Positions 44,683 through 53,624 of a DNA stretch of 59,747 nucleotides are shown here, in pieces. This stretch comes from Tectiglobus sp051009975 (GTDB taxonomy: Bacteria; Pseudomonadota; Alphaproteobacteria; Rhizobiales; Hyphomicrobiaceae). Numbering within the stretch: position 1 is the stretch's first letter; every line of letters starts with the position of its first letter. The translations under genes and the position numbers were made by a program. The notes below the pieces were generated by a model that searched no databases, was not told the DNA's origin, and was given only the letters and a program-made list of their open reading frames with translations. The stretch covers positions 1 to 59,747 of the forward strand of contig JBPCWA010000526.1 of the NCBI GenBank assembly GCA_051009975.1, given 5' to 3'.

Positions 44683-45014
44683 GTTGCCTGTCCTCCTTGG
44701 ATGATAGCGTCCTCAAACATGGATCTCTGTGAGGCTGCCTGGTGCGACGACTCGCTTAGTCAATGGCGAGGAGTGGAGTTGGCTGCACGTCACGCCGGAC
44801 AATTTCGAAACTGATGGCCGACCAGAAGTATCGTCATTTTATGGTTGGCTAATCCCAATATCGGTGAAGCCTTGCATGTGTTGCTCATCTTTGACATTCG
44901 CATTGGTGCCGAAGCCGGCGCCTTGGAAACGTATCGCAATTATATTTTGCAATTGTCTTGCACCTGGCCTCTTTCGTTTGGGCTGTGTGTCGCTTGTATC
45001 GTTGCGCCGGTTCT
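44683..45014. other. About 330 bp without a recognisable gene
   Basis: Between the FabG-like SDR and the 3' end of fabI. A plus-strand open frame (44845-45102) is hydrophobic but overlaps fabI antisense and lacks a proper start signal. The left end must carry the SDR promoter; nothing else seen. Confidence 0.4.
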
Positions 45015-45875
45015 TCACGCCTTTTTTGCCCTGGCCACCGCGGTGGCATTGGCCTCCAGGTCTTTGAGCGCGCTCAAGCTTGGCATTGAAACGGAATTGT
45101 AACCGCAATCAACAAAGTGAACCTCGCCGGTGACGCCGCCGGAGAGAGGCGACAGCAGATAGAGTGCCGAGCCTCCCACTTCATCTAACGTCGGCGTTCG
45201 ACCAAGGGGTGCGTGGTCGCGTTGGAAATTAAAGATCGCTCTAGCGTCAGATACACCTGCGCCCGCGAGAGTGCGCATCGGGCCAGGCGAAATGGCGTTG
45301 ACACGAATCCCGTCTCCCCCCAAGTCAGTGGCCAGATACCTCACGGAGGCTTCGAGCGCGGCCTTTGCAACGCCCATGACATTGTAGGAAGGCACCCATC
45401 TTGTTGAACCGCCGAACGACAAAGTAAGCATCGAACCGCCAGCCGGCATGAGATCTGCGGCTCGTTTGGCGATCTCGGTGAACGAAAAGCAAGAAATTAC
45501 CATAGTGTTGATGAAGTTATCGCGGGTGGTGTCCGCATAACGGCCCTGTAATTCCCGCCGATCTGAAAATGCGAGCGCATGAACAACGAAATCGAGCGAG
45601 CCCCACGCTTTTCCTATCTCGGCAAAAACATTGTCTACACTCTCCAGATCACTGACATCACAAGAAACGATGACGTCTGAGCCGACCGACTGAGCAAGCG
45701 GAATGGCCCGCCTGCCAAAAGCTTCTCCTTGGTACGTGAAGGCAAGTTCAGCGCCCTGAGCCGCCAAGATTCGCGCAATCCCCCACGCGATCGACCGTTC
45801 ATTGGCCACGCCCATAACGAGCCCCTTTTTGCCGGCCATCAGCGGACCGGGCTGAGCGATGTCAACTGACGTCAT
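45015..45875 (-). CDS. fabI: Enoyl-[acyl-carrier-protein] reductase (NADH)
   Basis: 286 residues. Last reduction step of the fatty acid elongation cycle. FabI features: GLVMGVANERSIAWGIA nucleotide motif, HALAFSDRRELQG, and the catalytic Y164/K171 pair with the FabI six-residue spacing (SYNVMGVAKAALE), followed by GDGIRVNAISPGPMRTLAG. The C-terminal 25 residues (LSALKDLEANATAVARAKKA) are a longer tail than in E. coli. It lies 151 bp behind fabB on the same strand; GGGGGT precedes the ATG. Confidence 0.94.
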   Translation of the reverse strand: MTSVDIAQPGPLMAGKKGLVMGVANERSIAWGIARILAAQGAELAFTYQGEAFGRRAIPLAQSVGSDVIVSCDVSDLESVDNVFAEIGKAWGSLDFVVHALAFSDRRELQGRYADTTRDNFINTMVISCFSFTEIAKRAADLMPAGGSMLTLSFGGSTRWVPSYNVMGVAKAALEASVRYLATDLGGDGIRVNAISPGPMRTLAGAGVSDARAIFNFQRDHAPLGRTPTLDEVGGSALYLLSPLSGGVTGEVHFVDCGYNSVSMPSLSALKDLEANATAVARAKKA

Positions 45876-46026
45876 TAAGACCCCCGTTTGCGACTGGTTG
45901 CAGGTTTATATTCGAGTATTGTGCGAACAAACGATCCGGCCATCCGCGGTCCGGAACACATTCTGTCTAGTCGCGCCGCCCGATCCCGCACTGTGGTGAT
46001 CGCGATCATACTTGCATGCAGCCGAT

Positions 46027-47253
46027 CTAGTGGACACGCCGGAACACCAATGTGGCATTGGTGCCTCCGAAGCCAAAGCTATTTGACATCACACAGTTAA
46101 GCGCGACGTCATCTCGACGTTCCCGAACAACGGGACATCCTTCGAACTCCGGATCCAGTTCGTCGATATTTGCGCTCTCGCAGATGAATCCATTTTGCAT
46201 CATAAGAAGCGAAAAGATTGCCTCCTGAACGCCAATCGCTCCGAGGGAGTGTCCGGTCAAAGATTTTGTGGCTGAAATTGCCGGAATGTCGGAACCGAAC
46301 ACCTCACGGATGGCAACAATTTCCCTTGCGTCGCCGACGGGAGTCGATGTTGCATGGGGATTGATATAGTCGACCTTGCCCACCCCTTCACCATCTAACC
46401 CCCGCATGGCCTGGCGCATGCATCGCATTGCGCCTTCGCCAGAAGGCGCCACCATGTCAAATCCGTCCGACGTTGCGCCGTAACCAACAAGTTCACCGTA
46501 TATCTTGGCACCGCGGGCGCGGGCTCGTTCCAATTCCTCTAGCACGAGAACACCCGCTCCACCGGCTATTATGAACCCATCACGGTCAATGTCATAGGCG
46601 CGACTGGCTGCTGTGGGGCGGTCGTTAAACCCAGATGACATTGCGCCCATAGCATCAAACAGTGCAGTGAGTGTCCAATCTAATTCCTCGCAGCCACCAG
46701 CGAAAATTATGTCTTGTTTTCCCCACTGGATCTGCTCTGCGGCATTGCCGATGCAATGCGCCGAAGTCGAGCATGCCGACGAGATCGAATAGTTGATGCC
46801 TTTAATTTCGAAATTTGTAGCCAGAAGTGCCGATGGTCCTGAGCACATCGCTTTGGGAACTTCGAATGGACCAATCTTCTTGGGACCTTTCTCGATTGCG
46901 ACATTGGCAGAACGGACTATGGCTGTTGTCGATGGGCCACCTGATCCCATTATGATGCCAGTTCGTTCATTGATGACTTCGTTCTGTTCTAAACCCGCGT
47001 CCTGGATCGCCTGTTCCATGGCGATATAATTCCAGGCCAATCCGGCTTCCATAAACCGGCGTGGTTTGCGCGGGACCTGCTCCTTCCAGTCGAGTTTCGG
47101 CGCTCCGTGGACCTGGCATCGAAATCCCATTTCGGCGTATCGGTCGACGTGAACCAATCCCGATTTGGCCTCCCGCAGCGAAGCGACTACGTGTTGCGGC
47201 GAGTTTCCGATACTCGATACAATTCCCATGCCGGTGACGGCAACGCGTCTCAT
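46027..47253 (-). CDS. fabB: Beta-ketoacyl-ACP synthase I
   Basis: 408 residues. Condensing enzyme that elongates unsaturated intermediates made by FabA. Active-site set: C161 (SSACSTSAH), H300 (INPHATSTPVGD), K330 (ATKSLTGHSLGA) and H335. The FabB rather than FabF call rests on pairing with fabA and on the His-His-Cys loop wording. AAGGAT precedes the ATG. It starts 117 bp after fabA; the two should be one transcript. Confidence 0.95.
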   Translation of the reverse strand: MRRVAVTGMGIVSSIGNSPQHVVASLREAKSGLVHVDRYAEMGFRCQVHGAPKLDWKEQVPRKPRRFMEAGLAWNYIAMEQAIQDAGLEQNEVINERTGIIMGSGGPSTTAIVRSANVAIEKGPKKIGPFEVPKAMCSGPSALLATNFEIKGINYSISSACSTSAHCIGNAAEQIQWGKQDIIFAGGCEELDWTLTALFDAMGAMSSGFNDRPTAASRAYDIDRDGFIIAGGAGVLVLEELERARARGAKIYGELVGYGATSDGFDMVAPSGEGAMRCMRQAMRGLDGEGVGKVDYINPHATSTPVGDAREIVAIREVFGSDIPAISATKSLTGHSLGAIGVQEAIFSLLMMQNGFICESANIDELDPEFEGCPVVRERRDDVALNCVMSNSFGFGGTNATLVFRRVH

Positions 47254-47370
47254 CGTTTATCCTTCTTGATTCCGATCGTGCTGAGGCGAACGGATATGAA
47301 CTTCTGTCTATCGGCAATCGCTGCGGCAATCCCGAAGTGGCGTCGCAAATGGGTGTACCGAGGCCCACGG

Positions 47371-47910
47371 TTAGGGTGAACCACCAGCCGCTTCGGAAGC
47401 GTCAAACAAGCCAACCCTAAGGTCGGTTGCGGTGTAAATTTTCTCGCCGTCCGCAAAAAGTGCTCCATCCGCAATGCCAAGTTTCAGTCTGCGCAGGATG
47501 ACGCGCTTGAGATCCACAACATACTCTATGCGCTTGACGGACGGGAGTACCATTCCGGTGAACTTGACCTCGCCGACGCCCAGCGCGCGTCCGCGGCCCG
47601 GGGCACCAAGCCAACCCAAGAAAAATCCGGTAAGCTGCCACAGAGCATCTAGGCCAAGGCAGCCAGGCATAACTGGGTCTCCTTTGAAGTGGCAGGCAAA
47701 AAACCATTCGCACTGCGGATTGCCTGAAATCTGCATTTCAGCAATGGCTTGGCCCTTGCCGTGAGCACCGCCCCCTTCGCTGATCGACGAGATCTTCTCA
47801 AACATCAGCATCGGCGGCAGAGGGAGCTGAGCGTTGCCAGGACCGAAAAGCTCACCGCGCGCGCACGCGAGAATGTCTTCGTAGTTGTAGCTGTTTCGCC
47901 GCATCGTCAT
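47371..47910 (-). CDS. fabA: 3-hydroxydecanoyl-ACP dehydratase/isomerase
   Basis: 179 residues from the ATG at 47910; ATG 47934 and 47904 are alternatives, and homology to the E. coli start favours 47910. Dehydrates 3-hydroxydecanoyl-ACP and isomerises it to the cis-3 form, the branch point of anaerobic unsaturated fatty acid synthesis. Hot-dog fold with H74 (FFACHFKGDPVMPG) and D88 (GLDALWQL). Divergent from irr, with 228 bp between, a common arrangement in Hyphomicrobiales. Confidence 0.95.
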   Translation of the reverse strand: MTMRRNSYNYEDILACARGELFGPGNAQLPLPPMLMFEKISSISEGGGAHGKGQAIAEMQISGNPQCEWFFACHFKGDPVMPGCLGLDALWQLTGFFLGWLGAPGRGRALGVGEVKFTGMVLPSVKRIEYVVDLKRVILRRLKLGIADGALFADGEKIYTATDLRVGLFDASEAAGGSP

Positions 47911-47992
47911 AGTCGCTACGATCTGCCCCCTCATCGCTGCTGCGCGCCACTTCGAGTCGCACGGTCGCGTTAGTGACGTTTCAGTAATATGT

Positions 47993-48013
47993 GCTGTTCA
48001 AACGCTGTTCAAA
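47993..48013. repeat. Two-copy 11-bp direct repeat in the fabA-irr intergenic region
   Basis: GCTGTTCAAAC is followed at once by GCTGTTCAAAT. An 11-base period places both copies on nearly the same face of the helix. It sits between the divergent fabA and irr genes and could be a regulator site, though it does not match an Irr or Fur box I know. Confidence 0.5.
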
Positions 48014-48102
48014 TATTGTCGTAGCACAGACCGGAACGGCCTTCAAAATGGCAATGGAGCCTACCGTCAAGCCCAAATACCGTTGGCGCGTCCCTGCATC
48101 GC

Positions 48103-48132
48103 TTGATTATACCAATTTCGCTATTGTATAAT
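48103..48132 (+). promoter_or_regulatory. Candidate promoter of irr
   Basis: TTGATT (48103-48108), 18 bases, TATAAT (48127-48132). Transcription would start near 48139, so translation from the TTG at 48139 would need a leaderless message; this bears on the irr start. Confidence 0.5.
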
Positions 48133-48138
48133 TGCTAA

Positions 48139-48639
48139 TTGAGCCTCGCATCTCTGCCGCAGGTGCGAGAAGAATTTGTTCGAAAATGCGACACAGATAT
48201 AAACTGGCCTGATTGGATGACCGCCCAACGACCTGCCACCGAAACGTGCATTGTCGCACTACTGCGACGTGCTCAATTGCGGCCGACACGGCAACGTGTA
48301 ACGCTTGGATTTTTGCTGTTTGGGAGCGGAGACCGGCACGTCACAGCTGAAACTCTGCACGCTGAAGCCGTGGAGGCGGGCGAACGCGTTTCTCTGGCAA
48401 CGGTATACAATACGCTGCATCAATTCCGGCAGGCGGGGCTGCTGCGAGAAATCGCGGTCGACGGTAGCAAAGCCTATTTCGATACGAACACTTCGAACCA
48501 CAGTCATTTTTTGATTGAGCCGGATGGTACACTGATTGATATCCCTGACGACTTCATCGAGATAAACAGGTTGCCTCAGCCGCCTGGTGGTTTGAAAATC
48601 AGCCACGTCGATGTCGTCATCCGGCTGGTACGGGACTGA
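48139..48639 (+). CDS. irr: Irr-type Fur family iron/haem regulator
   Basis: 166 residues as the longest frame (TTG 48139). Given the likely promoter, a start at GTG 48163 or ATG 48217 (MTAQRPATETC) is as plausible. Winged helix RPTRQRVTLGFLLF and VSLATVYNTLHQFRQAGLL, then a dimerisation part with the Irr-type YFDTNTSNHSHFLIEPDGTLIDI. Irr controls haem and iron genes according to haem supply. The Cys-Pro haem regulatory motif described in Bradyrhizobium Irr is missing from the N-terminus; only the His-Ser-His site is visible. Divergent from fabA. Confidence 0.9.
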   Translation: MSLASLPQVREEFVRKCDTDINWPDWMTAQRPATETCIVALLRRAQLRPTRQRVTLGFLLFGSGDRHVTAETLHAEAVEAGERVSLATVYNTLHQFRQAGLLREIAVDGSKAYFDTNTSNHSHFLIEPDGTLIDIPDDFIEINRLPQPPGGLKISHVDVVIRLVRD

Positions 48640-48771
48640 GATGGCGATGCAATGCCAGTCACGATGGGTTCGGTGTGCATTAGGTGGCGTGGCAGTGTCT
48701 AAGGGCTACAGTCGCGGCCGGTTGTCGCGGCCCATCTTCAAGGTCCCCCCTCGCTGAACTGAAGCGTACAC

Positions 48772-49332
48772 TTAGCGAATGATCTCACCCTCGTAGATCC
48801 CCCAAAGTTTGGATTGGGTCACGTAACCCTCAAAACCGCGCACACTGACATGGCACCAGGATCCATCGCATGTTTTCACGTTGGCGAGCGTACCAGCTTC
48901 AAGACGGGCAACCGGCGCCGAGCGCGCCGATTTCGAGAGTTTTAGATCGATCAAGCTGCCGCGCTTTCCCTGCTTTATTGCCCAAGGGGCGATGAGCGCC
49001 GTACGTCGGCCACTGAGCAGGCCGCCAATGATCCAACCCGTTGCTCCTTCCGAATCTCTAACGCGTCGCCAATTCTGATGTTCCTGGTAAATCTCGACAG
49101 GCAGGCCTACCCGTCGGAAAACCCAGGCTTTTGGGTATTCACGGCCTGGTCCAGTCCGGAGGTTGACCGGATCTGCTTTGAGGCTGGCAAAACGCGGCAG
49201 GGGAAGTCCACTCTTGCCGCGCAACTGGGCGAGCCCCGTGGACGACGCGATTGCCAAGCTGGTCGCAGCGACCAACAAAAATTTTAGCGGCCTCACACAA
49301 ATCGTTGCTAATTGTGTCGAAGTCCGTTCCAT
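48772..49332 (-). CDS. Secreted SH3-domain protein
   Basis: 186 residues from the ATG at 49332; a longer start at 49386 exists. Signal peptide about residues 1-36 (basic, then FLLVAATSLAIASSTGLAQ). Two bacterial SH3-like units: residues about 50-105 (DPVNLRTGPGREYPKAWVF, EGATGWIIGGLLSGRR) and 115-180 (ARLEAGTLANVKTCDGSWCH, FEGYVTQSKLWGIY), with a Cys pair in the second. Such DUF1058-like proteins are thought to bind the cell wall in the periplasm. Divergent from the D-glycerate dehydrogenase gene, a pairing usual in this order. Confidence 0.88.
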   Translation of the reverse strand: MERTSTQLATICVRPLKFLLVAATSLAIASSTGLAQLRGKSGLPLPRFASLKADPVNLRTGPGREYPKAWVFRRVGLPVEIYQEHQNWRRVRDSEGATGWIIGGLLSGRRTALIAPWAIKQGKRGSLIDLKLSKSARSAPVARLEAGTLANVKTCDGSWCHVSVRGFEGYVTQSKLWGIYEGEIIR

Positions 49333-49510
49333 GTCGCCGCGCAGCTCCCTGAGGTAAATTGTGGCGCGTCCTCGTGGCAGCACCATGACGTTCAGCTCGG
49401 CTCAACTGGCTGAAGCGGATATCTTTATCGCCCCGTCCTTTGTCAACCATATTGCCTTCTGTTAGACACGTCTGATCAAGCAACGCCAGCAATGTTGAAG
49501 TAACCGCCCC

Positions 49511-50509
49511 ATGCCCCAACCGGCCCGCAAACCACTTGTTGTCGTCACGCGCAAACTCCCGGACGTCGTCGAAACCCGAATGCGGGAGTTGTTCGACACG
49601 CGACTCAATGTCGATGATCGGGCCATGTCACAACCCGAACTAGTGACCGCAGCCCAAAAGGCCGACGTCTTGGTACCAACGGTTACCGATCGAATCGACA
49701 GAGGAATCCTGGCGCAAGCTGGACCTCAGCTCAAGCTGATCGCGAACTTTGGGACCGGTGTTGACAATATTGACTTGGAAACTGCAAGGAACCGTTCCAT
49801 CATTGTCACGAATACTCCCGGCGTTCTTACTGAGGATACCGCTGATATAACTATGGCACTCATTCTGTCTGTGCCACGAAGACTGGCGGAAGGGACCCGC
49901 TATCTCAAGCGGGAGAATGCGACTTGGGGCGGCTGGTCGCCAACCTGGATGCTCGGAAGCCGTATCTACGGAAAGCGTTTGGGTATCATTGGCATGGGGC
50001 GGATCGGAGCGGCAGTTGCGAAGCGGGCTCGCGCATTCGGCCTGCAGATCCACTATCATAATCGCCGGCGTGTGGCTGAGGAGGTCGAAAATGAGCTTGA
50101 GGCAACATATTGGGAAAGCCTCGACCAAATGCTCGCGCGAATGGACATTATCTCGATCAACTGTCCGCACACTCCGGCAACCTATCATCTGCTGTCCGCG
50201 CGAAGACTGAAGCTCTTGAAGCCCACCGCGTATATCGTGAACACTGCGCGCGGTGAAGTTATCGATGAAAACGAGCTGGCCCGATTGATAGAATCCAGAA
50301 GTGTGGCCGGTGCTGGACTAGACGTCTTTGAGAATGAGCCAGCAGTAAACCCGAAATTGTTGGCGTCAGACCGCGTTGTCGCGCTTCCACACATGGGATC
50401 CGCTACCATCGAGGGGCGCGTCGACATGGGAGAGAAAGTGATCATCAATATTAAGACTTTCATGGACGGTCATGCGCCTCCCGATAGAGTCTTTCCAGCC
50501 ATGTTTTAG
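49511..50509 (+). CDS. D-glycerate dehydrogenase / glyoxylate-hydroxypyruvate reductase
   Basis: 332 residues. D-2-hydroxyacid dehydrogenase fold. NAD(P) motif GIIGMGRIGAAVAKRARAFG near residue 158-177; catalytic Arg in IVNTARGEVIDE, Glu in DVFENEPAVNP and His in ALPHMGSATIEGR. The nucleotide-site wording HYHNRRR after strand 2 suggests NADPH use. Probably interconverts hydroxypyruvate or glyoxylate with the D-hydroxyacid. The ribosome-binding site is weak. Confidence 0.92.
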   Translation: MPQPARKPLVVVTRKLPDVVETRMRELFDTRLNVDDRAMSQPELVTAAQKADVLVPTVTDRIDRGILAQAGPQLKLIANFGTGVDNIDLETARNRSIIVTNTPGVLTEDTADITMALILSVPRRLAEGTRYLKRENATWGGWSPTWMLGSRIYGKRLGIIGMGRIGAAVAKRARAFGLQIHYHNRRRVAEEVENELEATYWESLDQMLARMDIISINCPHTPATYHLLSARRLKLLKPTAYIVNTARGEVIDENELARLIESRSVAGAGLDVFENEPAVNPKLLASDRVVALPHMGSATIEGRVDMGEKVIINIKTFMDGHAPPDRVFPAMF

Positions 50510-50585
50510 TTTTGTTGGCCATGAGTGCTCGTTTTGAGCATTGGGCCTGTGGATCTAGTCAGTGTGGAGTGGGGTGACGTAGTCG

Positions 50586-51554
50586 ATGGAGCGTTCATTC
50601 TTACCGGTCTCAGCGTTTGAGCTCCCCCGTTTTGCCGGTGTGCCAACATTTATGCGGTTGCCGCATATACAACCAACGGACTCGAGCGTACGAGATGTCG
50701 ACATTGGTTTGATTGGCGTGCCATGGGACGCAGGTACGACTAATCGACCTGGAGCACGTCACGGCCCGCGACATCTTCGCGACGCCTCAACGATGATCAG
50801 GCGCTTCCATCCAACGAGCCGGCTCGATCCATTCGCGTCCGCCAATTGTGCAGACCTCGGCGACGTCTCAATCAACCCTGCAGATCTCATGGACACTTTG
50901 CAGCGCACAACAGATTTTTATAACGCGCTCTGTCCAAACAACATTCGGCCGCTAACTGTGGGAGGTGATCATCTCATCAGCCTACCAATCTTGAGGGCGT
51001 TGGCCAAGGATCGCTCCCTCGGAATGGTGCACTTCGATGCCCATACAGATCTCTATGATTCCTATTTCGGCGGTTTCAAATTTACTCACGGGACGCCATT
51101 CCGGCGCGCGGTAGAGGAGGGTCTGCTTGATGCCAAGCGAGTCGTTCAGATCGGCATTCGCGGAACGGCCGCGAGTTGGGAAGACATCGACTTCGCAAAT
51201 GCCAACGGGATCCGTATCATTCGGATCGAGGATGTGTTCTCACGTGGTGTTGCGGACGTAATGCAGGAAGCACGAGACATTGTCGGCACGCAGCCGGTCT
51301 ACGTCTCGTTCGATATCGATGTCGTTGATCCGAGTTATGCTCCAGGAACAGGAACTCCCGAAATTGGTGGTGTGACGACTTTCGATGCTCAGCTGCTTTG
51401 TCGTGGACTAACGGGGCTAGACATCGCGGGCTGCGATCTCGTCGAAGTATCGCCGCCGTTCGACCCGTCAGGCGTTACGGCTTGGGCTGGAGCGTCAATA
51501 TTGTTCGAACTTCTGTGTCCAATAGTCGAGGCGGTGGTCGCAGCGCGCAATTGA
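50586..51554 (+). CDS. Agmatinase-family ureohydrolase
   Basis: 322 residues, single enzyme domain. Binuclear Mn2+ motifs are complete: VGGDHLISLP, FDAHTDLYD and SFDIDVVDPSYAPGTGTPE, plus EVSPPFD near the end. The GVPWDAGTTNRPGARHGPRHLRDAS opening is that of agmatinase/guanidinobutyrase/guanidinopropionase types rather than arginase. The exact guanidino substrate is undecided, so I give no symbol. 76 bp after the D-glycerate dehydrogenase, possibly co-transcribed. Confidence 0.88.
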   Translation: MERSFLPVSAFELPRFAGVPTFMRLPHIQPTDSSVRDVDIGLIGVPWDAGTTNRPGARHGPRHLRDASTMIRRFHPTSRLDPFASANCADLGDVSINPADLMDTLQRTTDFYNALCPNNIRPLTVGGDHLISLPILRALAKDRSLGMVHFDAHTDLYDSYFGGFKFTHGTPFRRAVEEGLLDAKRVVQIGIRGTAASWEDIDFANANGIRIIRIEDVFSRGVADVMQEARDIVGTQPVYVSFDIDVVDPSYAPGTGTPEIGGVTTFDAQLLCRGLTGLDIAGCDLVEVSPPFDPSGVTAWAGASILFELLCPIVEAVVAARN

Positions 51555-51647
51555 GGGCATTTTCGGCAAAATCCAAAGATCGATGGGTTTCGCGAGGTGA
51601 GTTGCGTCGCCCCGGTGAGAGCGCGACACTGAAGGAGACGGCTGCCT

Positions 51648-52493
51648 CTAGGCCTGCGCCGAATGTAGATCCGTTGTCGCGCCATTTTCAGAGTGAGTGG
51701 ACAGATCTGTGATCGTCGGCGCGCGCCCCGAAAGCGGGTTGTCCGGGTCCCATCTCATTTTGATCGATTGGAACCGCGTGCCCAGCGCGTCATAGATTAG
51801 CAATGTCCCGACCAGACTGTCCCCGGCGCCTACGATTTCCTTGAGAACTTCGACGGCCTGCAGAGTTCCAAGAACGCCAGCAACTGCGCCAAGCACACCA
51901 ACTTCTGAGCAATTGAACACGGCCTCCGGAGGCGGTGCTTCCGGAAATAGACAGCGATAGGTAGGCAAAGGTGTTCCGTCAGGATTGACCTCGAAGGGCT
52001 TGAACGTCGTTAAATAGCCGTCGAATGGCCCAAGCGCCGCAAATACAAGCGGTCGGCGTGCCAAGTAACAGGCATCGGACACAAGATATCGAGTCGCAAA
52101 ATTGTCGGAGCCATCGGCAATAATATCGTACTGGCTGATGAGATCGATTGCATTAGTCGCGTTGATTCGACAATCGTGCGTATTCACATCAACATGAGGA
52201 TTGAGCCGTTCAATGGTCGCCTTGGCGCTTCCGACCTTTGGCATTCCAATGCTTGGTGTGTCGTGAAGGATTTGCCTCTGCAAATTACTGAGAGTGACAA
52301 CGTCGTTATCGACGATCCCAATGGTTCCGACTCCGGCTGCTGCAAGGTACATAACGAGAGGAGAGCCGAGGCCGCCGGCGCCAACAGTCAAAACTCGAGC
52401 GGCGCGCAGCTTTTGTTGTCCTTGCCCGCCAACTGCTTGCAAAACAAGGTGCCGCTTATAGCGTTCGATCTCTTCGCTGGACAGTTTGCTCAT
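51648..52493 (-). CDS. moeB: MoeB/ThiF-family adenylyltransferase
   Basis: 281 residues. E1-like enzyme that adenylates the C-terminal Gly of MoaD or ThiS. Marks: RYKRHLVLQAVGGQGQQKL, the nucleotide motif VLTVGAGGLGSPLVMYLAAAGVG, DNDVVTLSNLQRQIL and ADGSDNFATRYLVSD. Of the four zinc cysteines of E. coli MoeB only the one in TYRCLFP is retained; the first Cys is Thr and the C-terminal Cys pair is replaced in DPDNPLSGRAPT. No rhodanese domain is fused. moeB is the best name, but a thiazole role cannot be excluded. Confidence 0.88.
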   Translation of the reverse strand: MSKLSSEEIERYKRHLVLQAVGGQGQQKLRAARVLTVGAGGLGSPLVMYLAAAGVGTIGIVDNDVVTLSNLQRQILHDTPSIGMPKVGSAKATIERLNPHVDVNTHDCRINATNAIDLISQYDIIADGSDNFATRYLVSDACYLARRPLVFAALGPFDGYLTTFKPFEVNPDGTPLPTYRCLFPEAPPPEAVFNCSEVGVLGAVAGVLGTLQAVEVLKEIVGAGDSLVGTLLIYDALGTRFQSIKMRWDPDNPLSGRAPTITDLSTHSENGATTDLHSAQA

Positions 52494-52540
52494 GAATACA
52501 CGTTAGGTATTTGGAATCGACCTGCCAAGTGATCTTTTGT

Positions 52541-52572
52541 CGGCTGTCCGGCTGTCCGGCTGTCCGGCTGTC
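52541..52572. repeat. Four perfect copies of an 8-bp tandem repeat
   Basis: CGGCTGTC repeated four times without error, in the 95 bp between the moeB start (52493) and the cysK stop (52589). Copy number may vary between strains. Confidence 0.9.
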
Positions 52573-52588
52573 GGTGGCCCGAAGTCAA

Positions 52589-53590
52589 CTAAGCCTCGGC
52601 TATCTGGTCGGTGAAGAGATCACTTGTCATATAGCGCTCCGCGCTGGATGGCGCGAGAGTAACAACGCGCTTGCCAGCCATGTCTTGGCGTACCGCAATT
52701 GTCAAAGCAGCGGCAACATTGGCTCCGGTCGAAATCCCAGCAGGTATGCCCTCGAGTCTCGCCAGAAGACGAGCAACATCCAGGGCCATTTGGTCAGGCA
52801 CCTTGATGATTTCGTCGATAAGTTGCGTGTTGAGGACGCTGGGTACGAAACCGGGGCCGATTCCCTGTTGCTTGTGCGAGCCCGGCTCTCCGCCTGACAA
52901 AACTGCGCTTTCACTCGGTTCAACTCCAACAATCTGGAGTTCAGGTAGCCTCGGTTTGAGAACCGTCCCGCAACCGGACAGCGTTCCGCCGGTCCCGATC
53001 CCAACAACCAGAGCATCCAATTGACCACCAGTGTCACGCCATATCTCCTCCGCCGTCGTGACTTCATGCATCGCAGGATTAGCCGGATTTTCGAATTGTC
53101 CCGGGAGGACAGCGTTCGGCACAAGCTCTGCCAACTCTCGCGCGCGCTCGATTGCCCCAGGCATCCCTTTTTCTGCCGGGGTTAGATCGAGCCGCGCTCC
53201 CAAATGCTGCATCAATTGCTGGCGCTCGTTTGACATCGAGGCTGGCATGGTCAGCAAGAGTTCATAGCCCCTCGCCGCTGCTACAAATGCAAGCGCTATC
53301 CCGGTATTGCCGGACGTCGGCTCGATTATAACAGATTCACCCGGAACTAGCTGGCCGCTCGCTTCCAAAACGTCGATCATCGCGACGCTTATGCGATCCT
53401 TGACGCTGCTCAGTGGATTGAAGAATTCTAGCTTGAGGAGAATTTCAGCCTGCGCCTTGGCCTGTTCAGCGAGTTTGGCAAGACGCACTATCGGTGTTTG
53501 TCCTATCGTCTCGGTAATATCGCCGTAGATGCGCCCTCTACCCCAAGGCGGAGCTTGGACAAGCGTCTTAAAGAGCTCTTCATTGCTCAT
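52589..53590 (-). CDS. cysK: Cysteine synthase A (O-acetylserine sulfhydrylase)
   Basis: 333 residues. PLP enzyme that makes cysteine from O-acetylserine and sulfide. The PLP lysine is K64 (PLSSVKDRI); PTSGNTGIAL is the substrate loop, GIGTGGTLSGCG the phosphate loop, and PAGISTGAN follows. The leading 20 residues (MSNEELFKTLVQAPPWGRGR) extend beyond E. coli CysK. The distinction from a cystathionine-beta-synthase-like enzyme is good, since no CBS domains are present. Upstream of moeB on the same strand. Confidence 0.94.
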   Translation of the reverse strand: MSNEELFKTLVQAPPWGRGRIYGDITETIGQTPIVRLAKLAEQAKAQAEILLKLEFFNPLSSVKDRISVAMIDVLEASGQLVPGESVIIEPTSGNTGIALAFVAAARGYELLLTMPASMSNERQQLMQHLGARLDLTPAEKGMPGAIERARELAELVPNAVLPGQFENPANPAMHEVTTAEEIWRDTGGQLDALVVGIGTGGTLSGCGTVLKPRLPELQIVGVEPSESAVLSGGEPGSHKQQGIGPGFVPSVLNTQLIDEIIKVPDQMALDVARLLARLEGIPAGISTGANVAAALTIAVRQDMAGKRVVTLAPSSAERYMTSDLFTDQIAEA

Positions 53591-53624
53591 GTCAGTCGGT
53601 CCCAGGTTCGTCGTGCCAGGCGAG

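Noticed and set aside
52541..52572. CRISPR-like repeats
   Set aside because: The copies are directly adjacent 8-mers without spacers; likewise the 13-bp and 12-bp repeats elsewhere are simple tandem repeats.
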